Source of the DNA: Phenylobacterium glaciei
GTDB lineage: Bacteria; Pseudomonadota; Alphaproteobacteria; Caulobacterales; Caulobacteraceae
Direction of reading: 5' to 3'
Length of the DNA stretch: 64,000 nucleotides
Assembly: GCF_016772415.1 (NCBI RefSeq)
Contig: NZ_JAGSGD010000001.1
Location: 3,125,501 to 3,189,500 of the forward strand
Positions within the stretch are counted from its first letter, which is position 1, and every line of letters starts with the position of its first letter. The translations under genes were made by a program, and so were the position numbers. This document shows positions 54,013-62,965 of the stretch, piece after piece. Under the pieces are notes generated by a model. It searched no databases, had not been told where the DNA came from, and saw only the letters and a list, made by a program, of their open reading frames with translations.

Positions 54013-54072
54013 GCTAAAAAGGGCACGATCGGTTACTAAGCCAAAAAGGCACAGTCGGTCACTTTTTGTCAA
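54013..54072 (-). promoter_or_regulatory. Probable TetR operators and promoter
   Basis: Two near-identical direct repeats read AAAAAGGGCACGATCGGTTA and AAAAAGGCACAGTCGGTCAC (54016-54063); on the minus strand both contain AGT(A/G)ACCGA, a word common in TetR-family operators. TTGACA (minus strand 54072-54067) is a good -35 for the small secreted gene, but the -10 is poor. The divergent TetR gene would be autoregulated from the same sites. Confidence 0.6.
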
Positions 54073-54101
54073 GTCGGGAGCTTGGCCATGGAAGGTCTGC
54101 T

Positions 54102-54689
54102 TTGAAGAAGGGCGAAGCCACCCGGGCGCGGATCATCGACGAGACCGGCCGTCAGGCGGCGATCAAGGGATTTGGCGCGGTCAGCCTGGGCGATGTGGCC
54201 GAGGCCGTGGGCCTGTCCAAGAGCGGCCTCTTCAAGCATTTCGACTCCAAGGAAGACATGGAGCTGGCGACCCTGGACGCCGGCTTCGACCGCTTCATCG
54301 CCTTCGTCTGGGATCCCGCCGACGACCTGCCGCCCGGACGTCCCCGGCTGGAGAGCGTCTTCGAGCGCTGGCTCGACTGGACCGAGGTGGAGAACGCCGC
54401 CGGTGGCTGCCTGATCATGGCCGCCAGCACCGAACTGGACGACCAGCCCGGGCCCATGCGTGATCTGCTGCAGGTCCGCGTCCGCAAGTGGCGCCAGCGT
54501 CTGGCCGGCGAGATGAAAGCTCTGCGCGAACCGCCGATGAGCGACGCCGAGGCGCAAGGGGTCGTTTTTCAAATGAAGAGCTTCATCCTGGGCCACAGCG
54601 AACTGCGCCGCCTGCTGGACGACACAGGCGCGCGGGCCGCGGCGCGGGCCGCCTTCGACAGCCTGATGGATCGAACCCAACAGATCTGA
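54102..54689 (+). CDS. TetR/AcrR family transcriptional regulator
   Basis: A 195-residue repressor. The helix-turn-helix is ARIIDETGRQAAIKGFGAVS followed by DVAEAVGLSKSGLFKHFDSK (residues about 8-50), and the C-terminal ligand domain spans 75-190. The TTG at 54102 is chosen because GGAAGG lies six bases upstream and a TetR helix 1 begins there; an extended frame from 54066 has no ribosome site. It is divergent from the CC_3452-like gene, its likely target. Ligand unknown. Confidence 0.88.
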   Translation: MKKGEATRARIIDETGRQAAIKGFGAVSLGDVAEAVGLSKSGLFKHFDSKEDMELATLDAGFDRFIAFVWDPADDLPPGRPRLESVFERWLDWTEVENAAGGCLIMAASTELDDQPGPMRDLLQVRVRKWRQRLAGEMKALREPPMSDAEAQGVVFQMKSFILGHSELRRLLDDTGARAAARAAFDSLMDRTQQI

Positions 54690-54769
54690 CGGAACAATCC
54701 ACCGGTCTCATGCGTAGAGAAGGGCGAAGGGCGATCCCCCGCGCCCTCCCACATTCGCAAGGAGTTCCC

Positions 54770-54952
54770 ATGCATAAGGACATCGCCAAGGGCGCCGCCA
54801 AGGATGCCTCCGGCTCGATCAAGGAAGCCGCCGGCAAACTGACCGGCAACGAGCGCCTCGAGGCCGAAGGCGTCAGCGAACGCGCGGCCGGCAAGGTTCA
54901 AAAGGGCGTCGGTGAACTCAAGGACGCCGCGCGCGACATCTTGAAGAACTAG
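54770..54952 (+). CDS. CsbD family stress protein
   Basis: A 60-residue acidic/basic helical protein matching the CsbD family: MHKDIAKGAAKDASGSIKEA then GKLTGNERLEAEG and GKVQKGVGELKDA, two amphipathic repeats. Family members are induced by general stress (sigma-B regulated in Bacillus; general stress response in alphaproteobacteria); biochemical role unknown. AAGGAG lies five bases before the ATG. It is missed by long-frame searches because of its size. A GC hairpin at 55022-55050 follows. Confidence 0.9.
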   Translation: MHKDIAKGAAKDASGSIKEAAGKLTGNERLEAEGVSERAAGKVQKGVGELKDAARDILKN

Positions 54953-55021
54953 GCCGGCAACCCATCTGAGACACAGGTTCCGCTCCTCTTCCTCCCCCCA
55001 GGATCAGCGGAACAAATAGGC

Positions 55022-55050
55022 AGGGCCGCGCTCGATACGGGCGCGGCCCT
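55022..55050 (+). terminator. GC-rich hairpin after csbD-like gene
   Basis: Perfect 10-bp stem AGGGCCGCGC/GCGCGGCCCT with a nine-base loop, about 70 bp after the CsbD stop. There is no T-run, so it is a structural candidate for termination or mRNA protection. Confidence 0.5.
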
Positions 55051-55110
55051 CGTCATGTCTGGTCAACCGCAATTTGGCGCCCTCCAATGCCCGCAAAGGC
55101 GAGGGTGAGC

Positions 55111-56685
55111 ATGAAACGCGCGGCGGGACTGATTGCGGGCTTGGCAGCGGCCAGCGCGGCCCATGCGGCCGAGGATCCGGCCTTCGGGGGCGTTCAGGAC
55201 CTTGGCCAGGCCATGGCCACGGGGTCAGCCACCTCGGAGAGCCTGACCAAGGCCTATCTCGCCCGTATCGCGGCCCTGGACCGCCAGGGGCCCAAGCTCA
55301 ACAGCATCATCGTCCTCAACCCCCACGCCCTGGCCGACGCCCGTGCGCTGGACGCCGAACGCAAGGCGGGCAAGGTCCGCGGCCCGCTGCACGGCCTGCC
55401 CATCCTGCTGAAAGACAACATCGAGAGCGCCGACGACACCGCAACCACCGCTGGATCGCTGGCGCTGAAGGACAACGTCACGGGCCGCGACGCGCCCCTG
55501 GTGAAGCGCCTGACCGACGCGGGCGCGGTGATCCTGGGCAAGACCAACCTGTCGGAGTGGGCCAACTACCGCTCATCCCATTCCATCAGCGGCTGGAGCG
55601 CCATGGGCGGCCTGGTGCGCAACCCCTACGCCCTGGACCGCAGCGCCTGCGGCTCCAGCGCCGGCTCCGGCGCGGCGGTGGCGGCGGGCCTGGCCGTAGC
55701 CGCCATCGGCACCGAAACGGACGGCTCCATCACCTGCCCGGCGGCGATGAACGGCATCGTCGGCTTGAAGCCCACCGTCGGCCTGGTCTCCCGCACCCAC
55801 ATCATCCCGATCTCCGCGAGCCAGGACACCGCGGGGCCGATGACCCGCAGCGTCGCCGACGCCGCCGCCGTGCTGACCGCCATCGCCGGCTCCGATTCGG
55901 CCGACCCGGCGACGGCGGACGCCGACATCCACAAGGCCGACTATCTGAAAGCCCTCGACGCCAAGGCGCTAAAGGGCGTCCGCATCGGCGTGATGCGCGC
56001 CACCGCCGGGCGTTCGCCCCAGACCGACGCGGTGTTCGAGATTGCCCTCGCCGCCCTTAAGGCCGGCGGCGCCGTGCTGGTGGAGGTGACCGCCCCCGAC
56101 GGCAAGGCCATCGACGAGCTGGAGGACGTGGTGCTGCGGGTCGAGTTCAAGGCGGGCCTCAACGCCTACCTGGCCTCCACCTCGCCGGCCCAGGTGAAGA
56201 GCCGCACCCTGGCCGAGCTGATCGCCTTCAACGCCGCCGAACCGCGCGAGACCGTGCTGTTTGGCCAGGAGATATTCGTGGAGGCGCAAGCCGCGCCCGG
56301 CCTCGACGACCCCGCCTATCTGAAGGCCAAGGCCGACGCCAAGCGGTTGGCCGGGCCCGAGGGCATCGACAAGCTGCTGAAGGACGCCAAGGTCGAGGTG
56401 CTGGTCGCCGCAAGCGGCGGGCCACCCTCGGTGGTGGACCGCGTAAATGGCGGGAGAGGGCTGGGCTCGCCGTCGAGCCTTCCGGCGGTGGCGGGCTATC
56501 CTCACCTCACCGTGCCCATGGGCTATGTCTCTGGCCTGCCGGTGGGGCTGTCCTTCATCGGAACCGCCTGGTCGGAGGCCCGCCTGCTGTCCCTGGGCTA
56601 CGCCTTCGAACAGGCGACCAAGGTCCGGCGCGCGCCCACCTTCCCCGCCTCGGTCAACGGCTCACCGGCCTTCGATCTTCAGTAG
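55111..56685 (+). CDS. Secreted amidase (amidase signature family)
   Basis: A 524-residue exported Ser-cisSer-Lys amidase. Signal peptide cleaves near AHA-AEDP (residue 20). Catalytic lysine is in [10 protein letters not shown] (residue 101), the cis-serine in [18 protein letters not shown] and the nucleophilic serine in [28 protein letters not shown] and [13 protein letters not shown] complete the fold. It hydrolyses an amide in the periplasm; similar secreted members act on peptides or acylated amines, so the substrate is open. GAGGGTGAG precedes the ATG at 55111. Monocistronic. Confidence 0.92.
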   Translation: MKRAAGLIAGLAAASAAHAAEDPAFGGVQDLGQAMATGSATSESLTKAYLARIAALDRQGPKLNSIIVLNPHALADARALDAERKAGKVRGPLHGLPILLKDNIESADDTATTAGSLALKDNVTGRDAPLVKRLTDAGAVILGKTNLSEWANYRSSHSISGWSAMGGLVRNPYALDRSACGSSAGSGAAVAAGLAVAAIGTETDGSITCPAAMNGIVGLKPTVGLVSRTHIIPISASQDTAGPMTRSVADAAAVLTAIAGSDSADPATADADIHKADYLKALDAKALKGVRIGVMRATAGRSPQTDAVFEIALAALKAGGAVLVEVTAPDGKAIDELEDVVLRVEFKAGLNAYLASTSPAQVKSRTLAELIAFNAAEPRETVLFGQEIFVEAQAAPGLDDPAYLKAKADAKRLAGPEGIDKLLKDAKVEVLVAASGGPPSVVDRVNGGRGLGSPSSLPAVAGYPHLTVPMGYVSGLPVGLSFIGTAWSEARLLSLGYAFEQATKVRRAPTFPASVNGSPAFDLQ

Positions 56686-58184
56686 CCCGACGACCCCATC
56701 AGCGGCGGGCCGCTGGAGTATCCGCCCTGCGGGTAGGCGGGCGGTTGCGGCGCCGACCGGGGGCCGAACATCGACCGGCGCGGCGCCGGGGGCGGCACAT
56801 AGGCGCGCGGTTGCGGCATGCCGTCCCGCTGGAAGCCGCGCTCGTAGCCGTCCACTTCCCAGCCGTAGCGGCCCGCGGAGTCGAAGCCGGTCTCGTCGGT
56901 GATCGCCCGAGGCGCCTCGCTCATCGGCCGGCAATAGGCGCCAGGTGGCATGCGATAGCCGCAGCCTTGCGAGGAGTAGACGTAGTTGGGCTCGGTGATC
57001 GGCTCGACGCCGCGCTCATAGCTCATGCCCGAACCGATGAAGCGGTTACCGCCGACCTCGGGCCGGCCGCCGGAGAAGTAGGCGCCGTACTCGTCGGCAG
57101 CGATGGCGTTCTGGCGCACGCGCACCTTGCCGTAGTCCGACAGCACCCCGCGGCGGACGCGGATAATGCGGTTGTGGACCAGCTCCACGTCGGCGCCGCG
57201 GTCGACATAGACCCCGGTGACCCAGTTACGGATGACGCTGTTGGCGATCAGCAGGCTGCCGGCGCCGCTGCGCTGGTCGCGCACGGTGATAGCGGTGGAA
57301 CCCGGCAAGCCGGGGCCTGGCGAGATGACGCCGACCTGCACCAGCCGGCTCTGGCCGGGGGCAGGCGTGATGTCCAGGCCGCGCACGTCGGCGCTGATCC
57401 GAGCCTGCTGAATGTCCACGGCCACGCTGTCGGCCATGATGGCGGCGTCATTGGTGCGGGCCTCGATCACGCTGTTGCGGATGATCAGGCTGCCGCCCTG
57501 GACGAAGATCGCCGAGGCGTCACCCTGGTAGCGGACCGACGAGCGGATCAGCGCAACGTCGGCGTCCTGCGCCTCAATGCAGGCGCTGCGGCCGCCCTGG
57601 CTGGCCTCGATGGTCAGGTCGCGGATTTCCACGCCCTTCACGCCAGGCGCGATGCGGATGCAGGGCGCGCCGTCGGGTGGGCTCAGCTTGGCGACGCCGG
57701 AGCCGACATTGCCGAAGGCGGGCGTGCCCTCACCGGCGATGATCACCGGGTGGTCGATCTCCAGAGTCTCGCGGCAGACCCCGCCGCGCGAGCGGATATA
57801 GAGCACGCCGTTGTCGGCCAGATTGTAGATCGCGTCGGCCAACTGGTGGGGCCCGCCGCGGGTGTCGGCGCAATCGACAGTGATGGAGTCCAAGTACAGG
57901 GGGCGTCGGCCGCCCCCCGGATAGCCGCCATTGCCGTAGCCGCCGCTGCCGTAACCGTCGCTGCCGTAGCCGCCGTAGCCGCCGGCGCCGCGCCGAGGCT
58001 TCCAGGGGCCGGGGCGATAGGTGTGGCGCAGGGGCGGCGCCAGCAGGATACCGAAGTTCGGCCGGATCTGCTGGTCGATCTTGGCGTCCGGCAAGGCCTG
58101 GGCCTCACCGGCCACGCCAAGGCTGAGGACACAGGCGACGGCGGCCCCAAGGCCCGCCAGGCGGCGAAGGGCTTTTGCGATCAC
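56679..58184 (-). CDS. Right-handed beta-helix secreted protein
   Basis: A 501-residue exported protein; no named family. Signal peptide ends near AQA-LPDA (residue 30). Residues 60-95 are Gly/Tyr-rich (GGYGGYGSDGYGSGGYGNGG). Residues about 100-390 have parallel beta-helix coils such as GVEIRDLTIEAS, ALIRSSVRYQGD, LIIRNSVIEARTND, LLIANSVIRNW and VELVHNRIIRVRRGVL, as in polysaccharide lyases and NosD/CASH proteins. The C-terminus is Pro/Tyr/Gly-rich. It starts GTG, overlapping the stop of the SEL1 gene (GTGA), so the two are co-translated and probably work together in the envelope. Confidence 0.82.
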   Translation of the reverse strand: MIAKALRRLAGLGAAVACVLSLGVAGEAQALPDAKIDQQIRPNFGILLAPPLRHTYRPGPWKPRRGAGGYGGYGSDGYGSGGYGNGGYPGGGRRPLYLDSITVDCADTRGGPHQLADAIYNLADNGVLYIRSRGGVCRETLEIDHPVIIAGEGTPAFGNVGSGVAKLSPPDGAPCIRIAPGVKGVEIRDLTIEASQGGRSACIEAQDADVALIRSSVRYQGDASAIFVQGGSLIIRNSVIEARTNDAAIMADSVAVDIQQARISADVRGLDITPAPGQSRLVQVGVISPGPGLPGSTAITVRDQRSGAGSLLIANSVIRNWVTGVYVDRGADVELVHNRIIRVRRGVLSDYGKVRVRQNAIAADEYGAYFSGGRPEVGGNRFIGSGMSYERGVEPITEPNYVYSSQGCGYRMPPGAYCRPMSEAPRAITDETGFDSAGRYGWEVDGYERGFQRDGMPQPRAYVPPPAPRRSMFGPRSAPQPPAYPQGGYSSGPPLMGSSGY

Positions 58185-59638
58185 CGGTAGCTTCCTTCTG
58201 TGGGTCGGCGCGGGGTGCGGGCCACCTGGGCCAGGACTTCACGCAGACGCTGAGCCGACGGCTTGAAGCCCGCCAGCGCGCCGTCGATCTGGTAGGAGAC
58301 GGCCGAGGCCTTGTCCTGGTCGGCGATGCCCGAGACGCCCAGCGAGAAATAGGTCGACATGGCGTACTTGGCCTCGGGGCTGCCCTGCTTGTCGGCCTCC
58401 GCGAACCAGTGGAAGGCGCGCGCATAGTCCCGCGCCACGCCCACGCCCTCGGCGTACATCACCGCCAGGGCCAGCTGTGAGCGGGCCGAGCCGTTCACCG
58501 CCGCGTACTGGATGGCGCGCACCTTCTCCAGCGGCGTGAACACCCCGGTCGTGGAGCGGCCCAGCATGGCCTGGAAGGTCTGGATGTCGCCAGGCGACAG
58601 CTGGTTCAGCGAGCTTATCGGCTGCGGGATAACCCGCAGATAGGCCAGGGCCGCGCCGACGTGCTGGAAGGGCAGCTCGTCGATGCGCGATAGGGCCACG
58701 CCCTCGGCTTCGCCCAGGGTCGCGGCCTCGTCGGAGTGCGGCACGCCGCTATCGGGCGCCTGGGGCGGATAGAACTCGTAGGGCGGCACCCAGCGGCGGG
58801 CCTTCGATTCGGCGTCGGAGCCGAGCGAGGCGCGTTCCACCGAGGATTTCTCGAAGTCCTTCAGCATCACGTAGCCCGCAACGTCCCCGGCCTGGGCGGC
58901 CAGGTAGTTATAGAGATAGACGTCGACGTCATTGCGGGTGAACAGGGTCGCGGCGGCCGGCGGCTTGACCTGGTTCAGGTCGCGCGAGTCCACCGGCGAG
59001 CCCTCCGAAGGATCCCCAAAGGGACCGAAGGCGGAGTCATGCAGGCGCGCCAGGGTGCGGAAGCCCGCGGCCCCCTGGCTGGACAGCACATAGATCACCC
59101 GGTCGCGGACCTGCTGACGCTCGTCGGAGCTCATGCGGTCCAGCATGCGGTCGAGGGCGAGATATGCGCCCCGGCGTTCGGCCGCGCGGCAGTCGTTCAG
59201 CTTGTTGCCCGCGCCGCCGCGGCTGCCCCTCTTGGGGTCCACACCGGCGATGATCGGGGCGTAGCCGTCGGGATTGGACAGCGCCATCTCGTACCAGACG
59301 GCCGACTCCACCGGATCGGCCAGGTTCTTCTCCGTGGCGTCGCGACCGGTATACCGCCGCGCCAGATCGATCTGCGCGAAGAAGTCCCCCTGGAAGCCTT
59401 GCCGGCGCAGGGCGCGGATTTCCTGTTCCTGGGCGTTGAACTGCGGCTGCACGCCGATCGCCGGCTGCGGACGCGGACAGGCCGGACCGCCCACGGCGAA
59501 GCGGCCACCGCCGCCCCCAGGACCGTCCTTGGGCTGGCAGCCGCCGGACAGAGGAATGATGGCGGCCAAGACCGCCAAGGTCAGGCCCCTACGAACGAGA
59601 CGACGCGCGCCGAGGGCGACTTCATGGAAAATGGCCAT
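58181..59638 (-). CDS. SEL1-repeat lipoprotein
   Basis: A 485-residue protein with a basic n-region, hydrophobic core and lipobox LSGGC (Cys near residue 34). SEL1-type helical repeats occur near residues 380-450 (ARSQLALAVMYAEGVGVARD, AFHWFAEADKQGSPEAKYAM), with more degenerate helices between 60 and 250. Such repeats scaffold protein contacts. AAGGGGGAG lies before the ATG. It is coupled by GTGA to the beta-helix gene. A CtrA-like box lies 18-32 bp upstream of its start. Confidence 0.85.
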   Translation of the reverse strand: MAIFHEVALGARRLVRRGLTLAVLAAIIPLSGGCQPKDGPGGGGGRFAVGGPACPRPQPAIGVQPQFNAQEQEIRALRRQGFQGDFFAQIDLARRYTGRDATEKNLADPVESAVWYEMALSNPDGYAPIIAGVDPKRGSRGGAGNKLNDCRAAERRGAYLALDRMLDRMSSDERQQVRDRVIYVLSSQGAAGFRTLARLHDSAFGPFGDPSEGSPVDSRDLNQVKPPAAATLFTRNDVDVYLYNYLAAQAGDVAGYVMLKDFEKSSVERASLGSDAESKARRWVPPYEFYPPQAPDSGVPHSDEAATLGEAEGVALSRIDELPFQHVGAALAYLRVIPQPISSLNQLSPGDIQTFQAMLGRSTTGVFTPLEKVRAIQYAAVNGSARSQLALAVMYAEGVGVARDYARAFHWFAEADKQGSPEAKYAMSTYFSLGVSGIADQDKASAVSYQIDGALAGFKPSAQRLREVLAQVARTPRRPTEGSYR

Positions 59639-59655
59639 GCGCTCCCCCTTCAGCG

Positions 59656-59670
59656 TTAACCATACTTGAA
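59656..59670. promoter_or_regulatory. CtrA-like box between SEL1 and vWA genes
   Basis: TTAACCATACTTGAA fits the alphaproteobacterial CtrA pattern TTAA-N7-TTAA with one mismatch, and GTTAACCAT is the usual strong half. It sits 18-32 bp from the SEL1 start, where a regulator could act. One site with one mismatch is weak evidence. Confidence 0.45.
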
Positions 59671-59855
59671 CTGTTCACTAGCGTCCCGCCCCCACCCCCT
59701 GTCAAGCTTGGGGCTGTGAACTTTCAAACTCTAAAGACTCGCCTGAATGGCGAGTGAACAACGCCGACATCGCCAAGCCCCCTGTTCGTCGCGTTTTCGC
59801 CTCAGATGACGCGCCAAGCTGCGCCTTGAGGGACTTATTCGGAGCGCTGAGAACC

Positions 59856-61640
59856 ATGGCCGGTGTACGAAACTTAAGTCGGGTCTCGCTTTGCTTGCTT
59901 ACCGTTGTGGCATCTGGCGCGGCCCCGGCCGTTCCGATGGCCGCCCCGGCGATTCGGGACGGGGCGCCCACCCCCGCCGCTTGCGAGGCGCTGGGCTTCC
60001 CCAAGCCGGATGATGGCCGGGACGTCTACAGCCGCCGCGGCCGCAGGGTCGGCGGCGCGATGTACGCCCCGCCCGCCATGGCCATGCCGCCGGCGCCGCC
60101 CCCCGCGCCCTTCCCGGCGCCGAAGGCCGCGCCGATGCAGGAGATGGCGGTGACAGGCATGGCCCGCGTCTCGCCCTACATGCCCGGGCCCGCGGCCGGC
60201 GACGTGAACACCGAACGCTATCCCAACGCCCAGGCCAACCCCATCAAGCAGACGGCCCAGGAGCCGGTCTCAACCTTCTCGGTTGATGTCGACACCGCCG
60301 CCTATGCCAATGTCCGCCGCTTCCTGAACGACGGCCAGAGCCCGCCCCGCGACGCGGTCCGGGTGGAGGAGCTGATCAACTATTTCGACTACGGCTACGC
60401 CAAGCCCACCGACCCCCAGGTCCCGTTCAAGCCCTTCGTCGCGGTGACCCCCTCCCCCTGGTCCGCAGACCGGCAGATCGTCCATATCGGCCTGCAGGGC
60501 TATGACATCCCCCGCGCCCAGCAGCCGCCGCTGAACCTGGTGTTCCTGATCGACACCTCCGGCTCCATGTCCGACGAGAAAAAGCTGCCGCTCGCTCGCA
60601 AAGCCCTGAACCTTTTGGTGGATCAGCTGCGGCCCCAGGACCGGGTCTCCATGGTGGCCTATGCCGGCTCAGCCGGCGCGGTGCTGGCCCCCACCAGCGG
60701 CCGCGAGAAGCTGAAGATGCGCTGCGCCCTGGGCGCTCTGGAATCCGGTGGCTCAACCGCCGGCGGCCAGGGTCTGGCGCTCGCCTATGACCTGGCGGTG
60801 CAGAACTTCGATGCGAAGGCGGTCAACCGCGTGATCCTGATGACCGACGGCGACTTCAACGTCGGCGTCGCCGACCCGTCCAAGCTCACCGACTTCGTGG
60901 CCGCCAAGCGCAAGACCGGGGTCTATCTATCGGTCTACGGTCTGGGCGAGGGCAACTACAACGACACCCTGATGCAAGCCCTGGCTCAGAACGGCAACGG
61001 AACCGCCGGCTACATCGACACCCTCAACGAGGCGCGGAAATCCTTCCGGGACGACTTCTCCGGCTCGCTGTTCCCCATCGCCGACGACGTGAAGATCCAG
61101 GTGGAGTTCAATCCCAAGGCGGTCAGCGAGTACCGGCTGATCGGCTACGAGACCCGGCTGCTGAACCGCGAGGACTTCAACAACGACCAGGTGGACGCCG
61201 GCGAAGTGGGATCCGGAACCTCGGTCACCGCCCTCTATGAGGTGACGCCGGTCGGCGCACGGGCCTCCAGCGATCCGCTGCGCTACAGCGCCCCGGCCCC
61301 GCGGGCGGTCGCCGCCAGCGGCGAGATCGCCTTCCTGAAGATCCGCTACAAGCTGCCGGGCGGCCAGGCCTCCAAGCTGATCGAGCGCCCCATTGGTCCG
61401 GCCGACACCTATGCCCGTCTCGACCAGGCGCCCGAGCCCACCCGCTGGGCGCTGGCGGTGGCGGGCTTTGGCCAGAAGCTGCGTGGCGATCCGTGGGTCG
61501 CCTCCAGCTTCGGCTGGGCCTCCGTGGGCGATCTGGCCCAGGGCGCGCGGGGGGCCGACCCCTACGGCCTGAGGGCGGAGTTCGTGCAGTTGGCGCGCGC
61601 CGCCGGCGAGACGAAAACCGTCAACGAATCAGGAAACTAG
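59856..61640 (+). CDS. von Willebrand factor A domain protein (YfbK-like)
   Basis: A 594-residue exported protein. Signal-like segment at residues 8-27 after MAGVRNLSR; a long proline/alanine spacer (residues 60-120) leads to the YfbK-type N-domain (STFSVDVDTAAYANVRRFLN) and the vWA domain with the MIDAS motif FLIDTSGSMSDEK and later Thr and Asp in ILMTDGDFN. The C-terminal YfbK domain ends FVQLARAAGE. It is surface or periplasmic and may bind a metal-dependent partner. A GTG at 59754 would add 34 residues ahead of the signal and is rejected. Divergent from the SEL1 gene. Confidence 0.85.
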   Translation: MAGVRNLSRVSLCLLTVVASGAAPAVPMAAPAIRDGAPTPAACEALGFPKPDDGRDVYSRRGRRVGGAMYAPPAMAMPPAPPPAPFPAPKAAPMQEMAVTGMARVSPYMPGPAAGDVNTERYPNAQANPIKQTAQEPVSTFSVDVDTAAYANVRRFLNDGQSPPRDAVRVEELINYFDYGYAKPTDPQVPFKPFVAVTPSPWSADRQIVHIGLQGYDIPRAQQPPLNLVFLIDTSGSMSDEKKLPLARKALNLLVDQLRPQDRVSMVAYAGSAGAVLAPTSGREKLKMRCALGALESGGSTAGGQGLALAYDLAVQNFDAKAVNRVILMTDGDFNVGVADPSKLTDFVAAKRKTGVYLSVYGLGEGNYNDTLMQALAQNGNGTAGYIDTLNEARKSFRDDFSGSLFPIADDVKIQVEFNPKAVSEYRLIGYETRLLNREDFNNDQVDAGEVGSGTSVTALYEVTPVGARASSDPLRYSAPAPRAVAASGEIAFLKIRYKLPGGQASKLIERPIGPADTYARLDQAPEPTRWALAVAGFGQKLRGDPWVASSFGWASVGDLAQGARGADPYGLRAEFVQLARAAGETKTVNESGN

Positions 61641-61672
61641 AGCTCGTGACCTGAGTTCCGCCGTCAAGGCGA

Positions 61673-61699
61673 GGCGCGGCCGCAACAAACGGCCGCGCC
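61673..61699 (+). terminator. Perfect hairpin before the glycosyltransferase gene
   Basis: GGCGCGGCCG and CGGCCGCGCC pair perfectly around CAACAAA, 33 bp after the vWA stop and 12 bp before the next ATG. No T-run. It may end vWA transcription or hide the leader of the glycosyltransferase gene. Confidence 0.55.
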
Positions 61700-61711
61700 G
61701 TTCGTTGCCTG

Positions 61712-62965
61712 ATGAGTACCACCCCGACCCATGAGGGCGCTCGCGTGTATGACGTCACCGCTCCGGACCAGGACAACCTGATCCGCCTGGACCCCGCCGA
61801 GGCGCCCTATTTCGGCGCGCCGGGCCGCGTGGGCTTCCACCTGATCGACACCACCATGATGTATGCGCCGCGCTCAGGCGGGGTGAAGCGCTACCTGAAC
61901 GCCAAACAGGCCTGGCTGGCCAAGCGCCGCCCGGACATCCGCCACACCCTGGTGACACCAGGCGCCGCCACCGGATCGTCCGAGCCTGGCGTCGTCACCG
62001 TGGCCGCCGCCCGCCTGCCCTTCGGCGACGGCTACCGGATGCCGGCCAATGCGGCCAAGTGGGAGACGGTGCTGAGGATGCTGGAGCCCGACATCCTGGA
62101 GGCTGGCGACATCTTCGTGCCCGGCCACGCGGCCTTGGACACCGGCGAGGCGCTCGGCGTGCCGGTGGTGGGCTTCTGCCACACCGACGCCGCGGCGCTG
62201 GCGGCCCTGCACTTCGGCGACTGGGCGCAGGCCCCGGCCATGAAGCGCTGGGCCGACATCTATCGGCGCTTCGACCGGGTGGTGGCGCCCAGCCGCCACA
62301 TGGCCCTGCGCCTGGCCGAGGCCGGGGTTGAAAAGGTCACCGTCCAGATGCTTGGGGTCGACACCGAGCTCTTCCATCCCCGGCGCGCCGATCCGGGCGC
62401 GCTGCGCAAACGCCTGGGTCTGCCCTGGAACGCCCGCATCCTGGTCTTCGCCGGACGCCCCGCACGGGAGAAGAACATCGACTCCATCGTCTGCGCCGTG
62501 GAGCGCCTGGGCGAGCCCTATCACCTGATCCTGGTGGGCGCAGGCAAGGACGTGCGCATCTCTCCCCACGTCATCAGCCTGGATTACGAGTCCGATCCCG
62601 TGGCCTTGGCGACCCTGATCGCCAGCTGCGACGCCTGCGTCCACGCCAACGAGAACGAGCCCTTCGGCCTGGTGGTGCTGGAGGCCCTGGCCGCCGGCGT
62701 GCCGGTGGTGGGCCCGCGACGCGGCGGGGTCTCCGAACTGATCGACAACGAGGTCGGCCAGATCGCCCACGACGTCGACCCCGGGGGCTTGGCCGAGGCC
62801 ATAGAGGCCCTGTTCGCCCGCGACCTCGGCGCTCTGTCGGCCGCCGCCCGCGCGCGGGCCGAGCTTCGCCATAGCTGGGAGCGGACCTTCGAAGGCCTTA
62901 CCCGCCTCTATGGCGAACTCGTCATGAGCTCGGCCGCGCCGCAACCCCAGGCTTGGCGCGCCTAA
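61712..62965 (+). CDS. Glycosyltransferase, GT4 family
   Basis: A 417-residue GT-B enzyme. RSGGVKRYLNAKQAWLAKR lies in the acceptor domain, RVVAPSRHMALRLAEAG at the hinge, FAGRPAREKNIDSIV opens the donor domain, and ENEPFGLVVLEALAAGVPVV holds the two glutamates (EX7E) near residue 310. It transfers a sugar from a nucleotide donor, as in mannosyl- or glucosyltransferases of lipid or polysaccharide synthesis; acceptor unknown. No clear Shine-Dalgarno. Its last four bases overlap the stop of the acyl-CoA dehydrogenase gene. Confidence 0.92.
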   Translation: MSTTPTHEGARVYDVTAPDQDNLIRLDPAEAPYFGAPGRVGFHLIDTTMMYAPRSGGVKRYLNAKQAWLAKRRPDIRHTLVTPGAATGSSEPGVVTVAAARLPFGDGYRMPANAAKWETVLRMLEPDILEAGDIFVPGHAALDTGEALGVPVVGFCHTDAAALAALHFGDWAQAPAMKRWADIYRRFDRVVAPSRHMALRLAEAGVEKVTVQMLGVDTELFHPRRADPGALRKRLGLPWNARILVFAGRPAREKNIDSIVCAVERLGEPYHLILVGAGKDVRISPHVISLDYESDPVALATLIASCDACVHANENEPFGLVVLEALAAGVPVVGPRRGGVSELIDNEVGQIAHDVDPGGLAEAIEALFARDLGALSAAARARAELRHSWERTFEGLTRLYGELVMSSAAPQPQAWRA

